Assembly (NCBI GenBank): GCA_037447655.1
Contig: JBBHKE010001332.1
Coordinates: 35,784-99,783 of the forward strand
Source of the DNA: Zygnema cylindricum
Lineage: Eukaryota; Streptophyta; Zygnematophyceae; Zygnematales; Zygnemataceae
Direction of reading: 5' to 3'
Length of the DNA stretch: 64,000 nt
Below the pieces are notes generated by a model. It was given only the letters and a program-made list of their open reading frames with translations, was not told the DNA's origin and searched no databases. The translations under genes and the position numbers were made by a program. Position 1 is the stretch's first letter. Every line of letters begins with the position of its first letter. Below, piece by piece: positions 22,391 to 33,120 of this stretch.

Positions 22391-24363
22391 TTTCACCGGA
22401 TGAGGCTTCCTTTTATGCTTCCTTTTTGTGCATCCTACACATCCGATAACCTTTTCTCCTGTCGTCACGTCTAGTCCAAAAACCGCACCATGACGAATCA
22501 TCTCTTTGATATTACTCTGTGAAGTGTGGCACATACGATGATGCCACAACGTGAGGTCCTCCTTGTTGACCTCAGCCGAATGAAGGTGCCCTTCTTCGTC
22601 CGCCGTCCTGTTTTTTGGTTTTCTCCAAATCAGCCGACTTTGCATATATTCAGTTACAACCCCCTCTGCAAATGGTCTTGTTTTACTACTCAAAATGATT
22701 CTTCCCACTTCCATACATGTGGCTCTTCCACCTTTCCTCTGAAGTTGTGGGACACTTAAGAGATTGATGCACCCTGTGGATTATAAAGCACATTATTAAA
22801 ACGTACTCTATTGACTCTAGTTTTCCCTTCCCTATCTTGTGTGGGTCGATCCAATCGTACTGTTCCCACTGTATCAATAACCATTATCAAACTGTTAGCC
22901 ACTATGATGGATTTTGGTATAGTGAGTTTTCTAATATCACTGAATAGTCCTTGGTGTGAACACATGTGATGGGTAGCACCTGAGTCTATGATCCAATTGT
23001 TAAATTTTCCTTTACCCTCTTTGCCTCGTGTGTGAAATAGGATATCCTCTTTTTCCTGTGATTCCTCTATAAGTGAAATGAAGAATTCTTGATCTTGTCC
23101 CACTGGCCCATCCCCAACAAAATCCCCTCTACCTGATGAACCAATTCCTCCACTTCCTCCGCCTCTAAATTGTCCCCCTTTGCGATTGTTTCCCTTGTTT
23201 TGATAACAACCGCGACCAGTGTGTCCCCATTTATGAGAAACGTTACACTGTTTACTTTTGTCTGGGCATTCAAAAGAGCCATGCCCAATCTCGTTACAAT
23301 TGTAACAAGTCATCTGAGAGGTATCACGTTGATATGAACCTCTCCTTGGGCCCTGTGATCTTCCTCCTTGTCCACGATATCCACCTCCTCTCCCCCTAGA
23401 TCCCCTAAAGTTGTAAGCTCTTCCGTCATCCTCCTCTTGATAACCTTGATAGGATGACCCCTTGTTTTCCTCTTTCGGTGTTGCTTTCTCCTTCTCCGTA
23501 CTCTTCAAGTGATTGATAGCGTATGCCATTGTTGGTTTCTCTCCCCCATTGATAACCTCCTTTGCTACCGCAAACTTGCTTGGAAGACTCCTCATAAAGA
23601 CAAACAACCTTTCTTTTTCTGTAGGAAAGTTATTGAGTGAGTTAAGTTGTTCTATGGTCACATTAAACCTTTTGACTCCATCATCAATGGACTCATTCTC
23701 TTTCATTCTAAACCCAATATATTCTTCAAAGAGATATTTTTCATTTGCCTCAAACCCCTTTTCAAACGCATTTTGCAAAGCAGTCCAACAATCAAAAGCC
23801 CTATCATGAGTTAGAAGGTGTTCATGCATAAAACTATTACAACTTTGTATAAGTGCGGTGGAGGCCGCCATATCTTTCTTGTCCCACTTATGTGCTCCGG
23901 CTGGATCCACGAAAGGATCCGGTCGGGCTTCTTCCCCGATAACGATGTCCCAAAGTTTTTTCGGTGTGAATGCTCCTCGAATGTATCTCTTCCAAATTGC
24001 ATAGTTGGATCCCGTGAAGACGATGGTTTTATTAAACACTTTATAATCATCATCTTCGCTCTCCTCCTCTTCCGCATAAAGTTTAGATTTCCCCTTTTTT
24101 TTCTTTTTTTTCTTGGAGTTGCGTGAGTCTCCACTTACTCCTCCATCTCCATCATCTTCTTGTGTTTTGAGAAACTCTTGAAAGCGTTCAAACATTCCCT
24201 CGTCCATCTTCATGTTTTTCTCCCCCCATTCGTCATACTCATCATATTGTGTCCCTGTAACTCCTCCACTAACTCCCCCACTAGCTCCTCCACTAGGTTC
24301 TGTCGAGGATTTCCCTTTCTCCGCCATACCGGCAAGTGCCGGGGATTTCCCTTTCTCCACCAT
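22382..24363 (-). CDS. E1 Gag, zinc knuckle, protease and pre-integrase
   Basis: A continuous frame runs from the ATG at 24363 (MVEKGKSPALAGMAEKGK, a short internal repeat) to the stop at 22756. It contains the Copia Gag core (FTGSNYAIWKRYIRGAF and later FRMKENESIDDGVKRF), a Lys/Glu linker, zinc knuckle CYNCNEIGHGSFEC (complete CX2CX4HX4C), and protease IIDSGATHHMC. A frameshift between 22756 and 22714 leads into the pre-integrase part (LTLWHHRMCHTSQSNIKEMI, then CVGCTKRKHKRKP). The track start at 24471 would lie in the LTR and cross the primer site; the ATG at 24363 is the better start. Gag packages the element RNA; the protease cuts the polyprotein. Confidence 0.88.
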
Positions 24364-24400
24364 ACTGGCAAGCCATACCGGCAAGTGTTGCCAGTAACCT

Positions 24401-24412
24401 GCTCTGATACCA
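24401..24412 (-). promoter_or_regulatory. E1 primer-binding site, initiator tRNA-Met 3' end
   Basis: The minus strand reads TGGTATCAGAGC two bases after the LTR end. This is the common plant Copia site, complementary to the 3' terminal bases of initiator tRNA-Met. Confidence 0.95.
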
Positions 24413-24414
24413 AT

Positions 24415-24927
24415 TGAAAGATTATAAACTAAATAAACTACACATAGAACAATGGTGTTACTCCAAAACATTTAAATAGTAAGTACAATGCAAATACATC
24501 TCCTTTCTCCCTTCCTTTTACTCTTGACCTTTCTACGCCTCCTTAACAAGCTACGCCTCCAAAAGATAATCTAATACTAAGTCATAACAAGAATATATAT
24601 GTGCACGACTAAAAACGCATAAGAGCCAACGTGCCAAAAACAAACGACCGAAAACTGCGAACCGACTTGAACAACACTGTACGACTAAAAAAGTCAACCA
24701 CGAATCAACTTGAATCACGCGGTACAACAAGACTTAAGTGAACCGAAACTACCGAACAACTTCTACGTCACTTCTATAGTACTTGCGTGAAACGAAACAA
24801 ACATTCAAATTTACTTCGTCACTTCAAAAAAATATCCAGCGACGAAACTCCTTCGTCGCTGGTCGTCGCTTCCTTAGCTACGAAAATATCTTGTCGCTAA
24901 GTGAGTGCTCAGTACTCAATCCTAACA
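24415..24927 (-). repeat. E1 5' LTR
   Basis: 513 bp, TGTTAGGATT to ATCTTTCA on the minus strand. It is of the same family as 7403-7971. It carries the paired AGCGACGAA/TTCGTCGCT hairpin and several CACGTC- and CGTCACTTC-type short motifs. Confidence 0.95.
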
Positions 24928-25172
24928 GATAACATGTACATGTGCGTGTTTTTCCATCCGTATTATTATAACACGTACCACCTCCTCCACAAGGTCCTCC
25001 TAATTGTGTCGCATTACAAAATGCTACACATTCGCTTTTTCTTCTTTGATAGTTGGATCCGCAGCCGGATGGGAGGTTTGAGCCAAAAAGGCAATTGCCT
25101 TGCAACTCAGTACATGATGGGTGCCCATAGACTTTGGTAATGGTTCCCGTGAAGTAGTTACTTGCAATAAGG
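24928..25172 (-). pseudogene. Cys-rich EGF-like exon cut by E1
   Basis: The minus-strand frame opens after a plausible acceptor (TATCCAG) at 25172. It runs CTELQGNCLFGSNLPSGC, then CGGGGTCYNNTDGKTRTCTC, the Cys pattern of an EGF-like repeat, and is broken by the first base of the E1 5' LTR at 24927. Read-through gives a few LTR-coded residues and then a stop. The rest of the gene would lie left of E1 and I cannot find it there. It is probably the end of a secreted or membrane protein exon; the gene is otherwise unknown. Confidence 0.5.
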
Positions 25173-25960
25173 CTGGATAGTGGAAGGCTATTGGAGACGA
25201 TAATTAAATTAACAACATAAACAACACGACAACACGCCAAAAATAAAAAAAGGAAGCAATTGATATTTGTTAACAATGGGTTTATACTAACTATTTTACA
25301 TAACCAAAAGGAAGTTAAGTATGTATTTGTAAAATAATATTTTTTAAACACAAAATTATATTTTGACGCAATTAACCACTCAATGGAAAATACAAAGACT
25401 GAGCGTAATCAATGTTGCAGTCATGGAAATTTTCAAATAATCTCTTATTTGATTCTTACCTACAAATTTGACATTTGCAAAACTTAAAACCTATTATTCA
25501 AAGAAATATAATTCCATTCTGAAATTTACAAAGCGAAAAAAGATCCTATGTTTAATTACTATGTCAATTTTCATCCATTAAGAAATAACTTTGTTTTTCT
25601 TTTTTTTCATTTCTTTTATTTTGACTTTTTGTTGTACTAAATTTAAAGTTATGTACTTAAAACATGAACAAATAAATTTATAAAAAAACATCATAGAATC
25701 ATGAACAATTTCAAGAAAAAAGATAAATGTTCATTATTTCACTTAATAACAAGAAGTGAAAAATATTATCCAAAAAAGGAATAGCATTCACAAAAGTAAC
25801 AAAACACAAGATGACCTGCCTAAATACCAAAGAAACAGTACCAATTGGAATGAAAACATTTTCACAACACAATCATAATTTTTTGCATCGACGCAATCAC
25901 AATGTTATTTGTCTACTAAGTATACCATACGTCCTAATTAGAGGTACCGACTTCTTATTC
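25173..25960. other. No recognisable gene
   Basis: Very AT-rich with A and T runs. It could be an intron or upstream sequence of the cut EGF-like gene. Confidence 0.4.
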
Positions 25961-26934
25961 TTCCTCTCTCCCTCTCTCCCTCTCTCTCTCCCTCCCTCCC
26001 TCTCTCTCTCTCTCCCTCTCCCTCTCCCTCTCCCTCTCCCTCTCCCTCTCCCTCTCCCTCTCCCTCTCCTCTCCCTCTCCCTCTCCCTCTCCCTCTCCCT
26101 CTCCCTCTCCCTCTCCCTCTCCCTCTCCCTCTCCCTCTCCCTCTCCCTCTCCTTCTCCCTCTCCTTCTCCCTCTCCCTCTCCCTCTCCCTCTCCCTCTCC
26201 CTCTCCCTCTCCCTCTCCCTCTCCCTCTCCCTCTCCCTCTCCCTCTCCCTCTCCCTCTCCCTCTCCCTTTCCCTCTCCCTCTCCCTCTCCCTCTCCCTCT
26301 CCCTCTCCCTCTCCCTCTCCCTCTCCCTCTCCCTCTCCCTCTCCCTCTCCCTCTCCCTCTCCCTCTCCCTCTCCCTCTCCCTCTCCCTCTCCCTCTCCCT
26401 CTCCCTCTCCCTCTCCCTCTCCCTCTCCCTCTCCCTCTCCCTCTCCCTTTCCCTCTCCCTCTCCCTCTCCATCTCCCTCTCCCTCTCCCTCTCCCTCTCC
26501 CTCTCCCTCTCCCTCTCCCTCGCCCTCGCCCTCGCCAACGCCCTCTCCCTCTCCCTCTCGCTTTCCCTCTCCCTCTCCCTCTCCCTTGCCCTTGCCCTCG
26601 CCCCTCGCCCTCGCCCTCACCCTCTGACTCTTCCCTCTCCCTCTCCCTCTCCCTCTCCCTCTCCCTCCCCCTCTCCCTCTCCCTCTCCCTCCCCCTCTCC
26701 CTCTCCCTCTCCCTCTCCCTCGCCCTCGCCCTCGCCAACGCCCTCTCTCTCTCCCTCTTGCTCTCCCTCTCCCTCTCCCTCTCCCTTGCCCTTGCCCTCG
26801 CCCTCGCCCTCGCCCTCGCCTTCACCCTCTGACTCTATGTATCTCACTATTTTCTCACTCTCTTTCTCCCACTTCATCTCCCTTTCCCCCCCCCTCTCCC
26901 TCTCCCTCTCTCTCCCCGTCTCTATTCCTCCGTC
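25961..26934. repeat. (CCCTCT)n hexanucleotide array, about 1 kb
   Basis: A long run of CCCTCT units with CCCTCG and CCCTTG variants towards the right. The variant block CTCGCCAACG recurs exactly 200 bases apart (26531 and 26731), each time followed by TTGCCCTTGCCCTCG and then CACCCTCTGACTCT, so about 200 bp was duplicated as a unit. The minus strand (GGGAGA)n has G-triplets every six bases and could form G-quadruplexes. The long reading frames on both strands are artefacts. Confidence 0.97.
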
Positions 26935-27010
26935 ACTTCCTTTCTCCCGGTTTTTCTCCCTCTTTTCCTCTCTCTCTTTCTATCTCTATCTCCTCTATCC
27001 CTACCTCTTT

Positions 27011-27572
27011 TGTTGTTTTTCGTGCGACTCAGGGCAATATTCCGATTCGGCACTATACCGATTTCAACTTCACGTGAAATCGAATCGTACCCACTTTGAT
27101 CCACGATATTTTTAGGGTACACTATTTTGGGTGGGTATGTGTGTCAGCGCCTCTACAGGTGCATTATTGTAGGCGCATTATTGTTGTTGTCAGATTAGAC
27201 ACGTGGCACTCTGTCATTGGACAGCCACTTAGATTCTTTGCTTGCACTTAGGTTTAAGTAGTTCACTTTTTGCAAATCTAGAATTATCATTCACAGAAGC
27301 GAGGAAAGAGACAAGGCTTTATTTGAAAGGGACAAATTGTCCAGAGTTACATCTTTTGTTTTTACTCCTACCTTATAATGGATTCCTAAAAGCCTTTCCT
27401 ATCTCGTTTTACATGTGAATGCCTATTACTCTCTCTCTCTCTCTCCTACCTGGTCTAATTCCCTGCACTTCTTAACGAATCTGAGTCTGGACTTGAGTTT
27501 CCTATGCTGGACTGTACCACCGTGGTCCCAAGTTTCTCCTTGGTTACCCGAAAGGGCAGACTCTGGTTTTTA
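27011..27572 (+). repeat. E2 5' LTR
   Basis: TGTTGTTTTTCG to GGTTTTTA. The last two bases are TA where the 3' copy has CA, and an AGG stands where the 3' LTR has ATG (27553 region), so the upstream start of gag is lost in this copy. Confidence 0.95.
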
Positions 27573-27584
27573 GGTTACGGGCCC
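27573..27584 (+). promoter_or_regulatory. E2 primer-binding site, anticodon-arm type
   Basis: GGTTACGGGCCC touches the LTR end. One base (C for T) departs from GGTTATGGGCCC, the complement of the anticodon arm of initiator tRNA-Met. Confidence 0.75.
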
Positions 27585-28841
27585 CCATTCCAATCTCGAC
27601 AAGTTCGAAGGCACAAATTACCAACTATGGAGATGCCGAGCTGAAGCAGCCCTTGAGGAGAGAGGCTGTTTGGGTATCGTTACCTGAACAAAGCTGCGTC
27701 TTGTTCCTGCAGACGCAAACGACATCAAAGTTGAGTACCTGCAGACGCAAACGACATCAAAGGTGATGAGAAGATATCAATGGCAGAATGGGATATGAAA
27801 GAGATCAAAGCAATGAACACTTTGATCAGAGGTCTAGCCGATAACCAGCTTCGCATCGTCACTCGATGCAAATCTTCTGCGGAAATTTGGGAGTCACTCG
27901 CGACGACGCACAAGCTTTCAGGAATGACTGCACGAATCAAGCTAGGCAAATCACTCATGACCACTATCAACCAAGACGGCACATCGATGGAGGCTTACAC
28001 CTCACACTACGCTAACCTCTTGGCCGAGGCCGACGCTGTCGGTTTCATTCTTCCCATGGACACCAAGATCACACTCCTCATGCTATCCCTGCTCGTTGAG
28101 TACAAACCCATACTCACATGGCTTGATCGATCGGACCCCACGACTTGGAAATGGAATGAGGTTGTCGCCGCTCTCCTCAAAGACAAGTTTAACACTCAGA
28201 TCATGTCCAATCGTGAGCTCAATGGAGAGAGCTCCGCATTCGCATTTGGAAAGGGGAGATTTCTCCACAAGGAGAAAGACAAACGAGAGAGTCAAAATCA
28301 AGATAAAAAAGACAAAAAGTGCTTCTACTGCGACAAGCCTGGACAATTCATCTCTGTTTGCCGAAAATACACTTACGACAAGCAACACGACAAGGTTGAC
28401 GAATCGAAGCTGAAGAGAGGGAAAGGAAAAGGGAAGGAGATCATTGAATTGCAAACCATGATGGCGTCCACCCTCTCGACCAATAACAACGATTGGATGG
28501 TGGACACAGGGGCTTGCGAACACATGTGCTACCGCCGAGAGTGGTTCTCCAACTTCAAGGAGACTGCTCCCTCCCGCATATACATGGGGGACAATCACAC
28601 GTCACTCTGCACAGGAAAGGGAGACATTGATATTGAGGCGTTAGTAGATGGCAGATTGGTTTCCTGCACAATCAAAAATATGCTCTATGTTCCCAGCTTC
28701 AAACGCAATCTCTACTCTATTCCCCAAGCTGAAGACAACGGCATCATCCCTATCTGGCAGAAAGAAGGAAAGATTAAGCTGGTGAGAAATGGACTACCAT
28801 CGCAGAAAGGGAGAGAATGGCGGATCGTACATATCGGCTGA
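27574..28841 (+). pseudogene. E2 Gag, zinc knuckle and protease
   Basis: The frame starts VTGPHSNLDKFEGTNYQLW, the Copia Gag N-terminus, and meets a stop (TGA) near 27688. A 353-residue open frame follows from 27780 (SSAEIWESLATTHK, then a UBN2-type Gag core). The zinc knuckle is CFYCDKPGQFISVC, with Gln in place of the His ligand. The protease keeps MVDTGACEHMC. After the protease the frame ends at 28841. Gag forms the particle; this copy is broken. Confidence 0.85.
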
Positions 28842-29810
28842 AGTGCAGTACGAAGCCTCGATCCCTTGCCCTTGTAGCCCGAGCTGTTTTTTCCATCACA
28901 TAGAGAGAACATTAAAGAGAAAGAGGAGATCAAGGAAGATGATGTCAGCAAAGAAACCACAATCAACAAAGAGAAGACTGACAAGCCTACACAGCCAACA
29001 TACAACCAACTCCTCTGGCACAGGTGACTTGGCCATCTCCACACAGATGGAATGAAGAAACTAATCACGAGCAACATGGCAAATGGAATAAGTCTTACCT
29101 CTATCACAGACTCAAAAGAACCTTGCCACGGTTGCGAGATGGGGAAATCCCATCGTCTTCCATTTCCCAAATCCGGAGGAACGAGGGCTACTCGCCCGCT
29201 CGAGCTAATTCATTTCTACATATGGGGCCCTACGAGGGTGCCCTCATGCAGTGAAGAAGATACCTGGTCACCTTCATTGACGACTTCTCTCGGATGACTC
29301 ACACATATCTGCTCCTATAGAAAAGCGAGGTATTCGAGAAGTTCAAAGAATTCAAAGCAATGGTTGAGAAAAAGCACGACACAAAAATCAAGTGCTTAAA
29401 AAGCGATAACGGAGGAGAATATTTGTCTGCGGAGTTCAAGAAATACCTCACCCGAGAAGGGATTGAACACCAATTGACAGCACCGGGAACTCCACAATAG
29501 AACGGTGTAGCGGAGCGAATCAACCGAACGCTGCTGGAAATGTCACGAAGCATGATGGCAACGCACACAGTTAGCTCCAACCTTTGGGGAGAAGTAGTCT
29601 GCATAGCAACATACCTCAGAAATTGATGCCCAACGAGGGCGTTAGATAACTCAACCCCATTCGAAAAGTGGCATGGCAGACGTCCTAATCTATCACACCG
29701 TAAAGAATTTTGCAGCAAAGCTTACGCTTTCAACCATAACAATCAAGGAGGGAAGCTAGCACCGAAAGCAATCGAAGGCATCTTCGTCCGATAGGATGAA
29801 CAATGCAAAG
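28842..29810 (+). pseudogene. E2 pre-integrase and integrase
   Basis: Patches in shifting frames: ITDSKEPCHGCEMGKSHRLPFP, then IWGPTRVPS, KSDNGGEYLSAEFKKYL and NGVAERINRTLLEMSR. The second acidic residue and the final Glu are present. A TAG replaces Gln just before NGVAE, and further stops occur in the C-terminal part. Confidence 0.85.
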
Positions 29811-29914
29811 CCTATCGCATCGGAAAGAAGAAGACAAAAACTATCACAATCACCAGAAACGTTAAGTTTGGAGAACTTCCGCAAACTGAAGATAGTGGGA
29901 GCCACACGAAAGGA

Positions 29915-31903
29915 ATGGACAACTCACCCTCAATGTGGTCTCTAAGCGATAAAGAAATTGAACGTGATACCAAGGTGACAGAGGATGCTGAATCAGAAAG
30001 CGAAGGGGAAGAAGCATTCTCCCCACCAAAGACCCCTGAACTGCCTGCAATCGAAGAACAACCAACCGGTAAAGAACCCAACAGCACCTCATCTCAAATT
30101 GAAAACGAGGAAGAGACAGCCCCAATAAAATATACACCTGCTAAGCAGAGAAAGAAGGGAAAAGAGACTAACCTCTTACCCACAACCATCGATAGAGGCA
30201 GCCGATCACGACGTCCTCCCCAAAGACTCGGTGAATGGCTAGAGACCTCAAAGGCCCCAAGGAGGAAGTTCGCTGGAATGGTTGGCGCTGAGGAGCCCAC
30301 AAGCCTCAAGGAGGCACTCTCCGGAGGAGATAGTGACAAGTGGAAGTTAGCAATAAACGAAGAGATGGCCTCCATTATGAAGAACAACACATGGACTCTC
30401 GAGGACCTGCCAAAGGGAAGAAAAGCAATTGGTAGTAAGTGGACATTTAAGATCAAGCGAAATGCAGATGGCACAATAGAGCGTTATAAGGTGAGACTAG
30501 TTGCAAAGGGGTATACGCAAAAGGAAGGAATCGATTACCAAGAGACTTTTGCTCCAGTCGTCAAGTTCACATCCGTTCGAGCCCTCCTTGCACTTGCAGC
30601 CACTCTCGGGATGGAGGTTGAGCAGATGGAAGTTAAAACAACCTTTCTCCATGGCAAAATCGAAGAGGAACTGTATATGCATCAACCAGAGGGTTATGAA
30701 AGCCCCATGGACCCAAACAAGGTTTGCAAACTATCTAAAGCTCTTTACGGACTAAAACAATCCCCAAGGTCTTGGAATTTGAAAATTGATCAGCTGCTAC
30801 AAAGCGAAGGATTCACTAGAATTCAGTCAGACCACTCAGTTTATTATCATGATGGACTGAACATCATCATAGCAATTTACGTAGACGACCTCATGATAGT
30901 GGGAGAAACAAAAGATGAGATAGCAAAGATCAAAAGGATGCTATCTAACTCATTCGAAATGAAAGATCTAGGCGAGATAAAGTATGTTATTGGGATAGAA
31001 GTCATTAGGAACAAAGACGAGAAAACCATTCAATTATCACAAAGGAAATATATTGGAGAGTTACTCACCAGGTTTCGATTGCAAGACGCTAATGCAGTCT
31101 CAACTCCACTTGAGTTAGGGGAGAAATTCATCGAGGAGCTCTCAGAGTATGAAGATGATCCTATACAAGCACCATATCGAGAGGCAGTGGGAGCACTCAT
31201 CTACGCCATGAATTGCACCTGTCCGGATATCGCCACAGCCGTCGGAATACTGAGCATGTTCCTACACCGACCATGGAAACAACATTAGTCATCAGTGAAG
31301 AGAGTCCTCAAATATTTAAAGGGAACAATAAATTATACTCTCACACTCGGCCGAAAACACGACAACGTTGAAATTCACGCATTTACTGACGCTGTTTGGG
31401 GAGGGGACTTAAGTTGCAGGAAATCGACCACCGGATACCTTTGCAATATAGGCGATGGAAGCGTGAGCTGGAGTTCAAAGCTCCAAAAGATAGTCGCCCT
31501 TTCAACAATGGAGGCTGAATACATGGCGGCAGTTGCCACAGTAAAGGAGGTTCTATGGCTAAGGGAATTCCTCAGCGAACTCGGATTCACACAATCGAGG
31601 AAAACTCTAATCTATACTGACAGTCAGAGTTGCCTCGCTCTGATTAAAAACCCTATCAATCACCCTAAGACGAAACACATCTCTACGAGATACCACTTTA
31701 TCAGGGATAACACTACAGCGGAAGCGGTGGCCTTCTACTACATGCCGGACAAGGAGAACGCAGCGGACATGCTTACAAAAGCAATCGTCACTAACAAGTT
31801 GCTCCTATGTGCAGGAAAAGCAGGTTTAAAAGAAGGAAAGTTTCCCGAGGGGAATAAATTCTCTAAGTCTAGAGAGAATGAGGAGGACAAATCTGATAAC
31901 TAA
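29915..31903 (+). pseudogene. E2 reverse transcriptase and RNase H
   Basis: A 457-residue frame holds the RT: EALSGGDSDKWKLAINEEM, WTFKIKRNADG, MEVKTTFLHGKIEEELYM, ALYGLKQSPRSWN and an intact YVDDLMIVG. A single TAG at about 31287, in place of a Trp codon, separates it from RNase H in the same frame (VKRVLKYLKG, FTDAVWGGD, TMEAEYMA, IYTDSQS, ADMLTK). This is the best-preserved RT in the window. Confidence 0.92.
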
Positions 31904-32460
31904 GGAGAACAAAAAGCGAAAGATGGAAATGAACAAAAATGAGAGCTCTTAAATAGTTTTGGGCACTTCATTTCCGAACCTAGACGTTTGGGAGGACCAC
32001 CGAAATATTCTTGCGACGATATTGGAGCGTAGTCTCTGAGCCTTATTAATTGGATGTCGGATTTCGACAGCGTACTAATTGGAGCATTATTTCCGGACGT
32101 AATCATGCGCGTGTCGTCCACGGGGTACGTCGCCGACGGCACACTCAATGTGATCCGATTTTCTTGAGAAATCAATTTTGTGCAGGTGTATTTTTTTTTT
32201 ATTCTGGTCCTACACGCTATCGTGGTATATACTGATCGCCACGTCTGTTTTTTAACGGTCTTGTACGGACCAAATTTGTTCAGTAGCGACGAAACTCACC
32301 TTTATGGAAGTGACGTCGAAGTACAAAATTTTCAGGACACGTACGGCGACAAAACTATCACGCGCCGTTGGGAATTTATTTTTTTTGTTCGCTTTGCAGC
32401 ATTTCGAGGAAGCATCGCGGTCAACTACGGTCCCGGTCAAAGCTACGTAAAATAGCCACA
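31904..32460 (+). other. E2 spacer between RNase H and polypurine tract
   Basis: About 560 bp within the element, downstream of pol, with no open frame of family likeness. In simple Copia elements this stretch is short. Confidence 0.6.
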
Positions 32461-32474
32461 GAGTCGAGTGGGAG
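32461..32474 (+). promoter_or_regulatory. E2 polypurine tract
   Basis: GAGTCGAGTGGGAG touches the TGTTG start of the 3' LTR. Confidence 0.75.
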
Positions 32475-33034
32475 TGTTGTTTTTCGTGCGACTCTGGGCA
32501 ATATTCCGATTCGACACAATACCGATTTCAACTTCACGCGAAATCGAATCGTACCCACTTTGATCCACGATATTTTTAGGGTACACTATTTTGGGTGGGT
32601 ATGTGTGTCAACGCCTCTACAGGTGCATTATTGTAGGCGCATTATTGTAGTTGTCAGATTAGTCACGTGGCGCTTTGTCATTGGACAGCCACTTAGATTC
32701 TTTGCTTGCACTTAGGTTTAAGTAGTTCACTTTTTGCAAATCTAGAATTATCATTCACAGAAGTGAGAAGAGAGACAAGGCTTTATTTGAAAGGGACAAA
32801 TTGTCCAGAGTTACATCTTTTGTTTTTACTCCTATCTTATAATGGATTCCTAAAAGCCTTTCCTATCTCGTTTTACATGTGAATGCCTATTACTCTCTCT
32901 CTCTCTCCTACATGGTCTAATTCCCTGCACTTCGTAACGAATCTGAGTCTGGACTTGAGTTTCCTCTGCTGGGCTGTACCACCGTGGTCCCAAGTTTCTC
33001 CTTGGTTACCCGAAATGGCAGACTGCGGTTTTCA
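32475..33034 (+). repeat. E2 3' LTR
   Basis: 560 bp, TGTTGTTTTTCG to GGTTTTCA. It keeps ATGGCAGACTGCGG near its end, the LTR-borne gag start that is mutated in the 5' copy. Confidence 0.95.
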
Positions 33035-33120
33035 TCTTTCTCTCTCCCTCTCTCTCTCCCTCTCTTCCTCTCCGTCTCTCTCTCTCTCAATCTCTCTCTC
33101 TCTCTCCCCCTCTCTCGCTA
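33035..33120. repeat. CT-rich microsatellite, right side of E2 target
   Basis: TCTTTCTCTCTCC followed by CT runs. It continues the pyrimidine tract that stands left of E2. Confidence 0.9.

Larger units (their letters stand above)
19306..24927 (-). mobile_element. E1: Ty1/Copia element, 3' LTR truncated
   Basis: Reading on the minus strand: 5' LTR 24927-24415, primer site 24412-24401, Gag and protease, integrase, reverse transcriptase, RNase H, polypurine tract 19674-19664, and partial 3' LTR 19663-19306. The order protease-integrase-RT-RNase H is the Copia order. The primer site is TGGTATCAGAGC, complementary to the 3' end of initiator tRNA-Met, as in most plant Copia elements. The polyprotein is broken into at least six frames, so it cannot act on its own. 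The right flank after the 5' LTR begins GATAA; a TSD cannot be tested because the 3' LTR end is lost. Confidence 0.93.
27011..33034 (+). mobile_element. E2: Ty1/Copia element with TSD TCTTT
   Basis: LTRs at 27011-27572 and 32475-33034 enclose gag, protease, integrase, RT and RNase H in Copia order. The five bases before (27006-27010) and after (33035-33039) are both TCTTT. Pyrimidine-rich DNA lies on both sides, so E2 landed in the CCCTCT tract. The LTRs differ at about twenty places by eye over 560 bp, a moderate age. The primer site is the anticodon-arm type. Stops and frameshifts inactivate it. Confidence 0.95.

Noticed and set aside
25961-26934. Telomeric or interstitial telomere repeat
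   Set aside because: The unit is CCCTCT, not the plant CCCTAAA, and variants point to an ordinary microsatellite.
25811-27115. 434-residue Ser/Leu and Pro/Ser frame, and the Arg/Gly/Glu-rich frames on the other strand
   Set aside because: They are direct readings of the (CCCTCT)n repeat, where all frames stay open by composition. There is no sign of a gene.
31904-32460. env-like gene in E2
   Set aside because: No open frame of length, no membrane segment and no family likeness.
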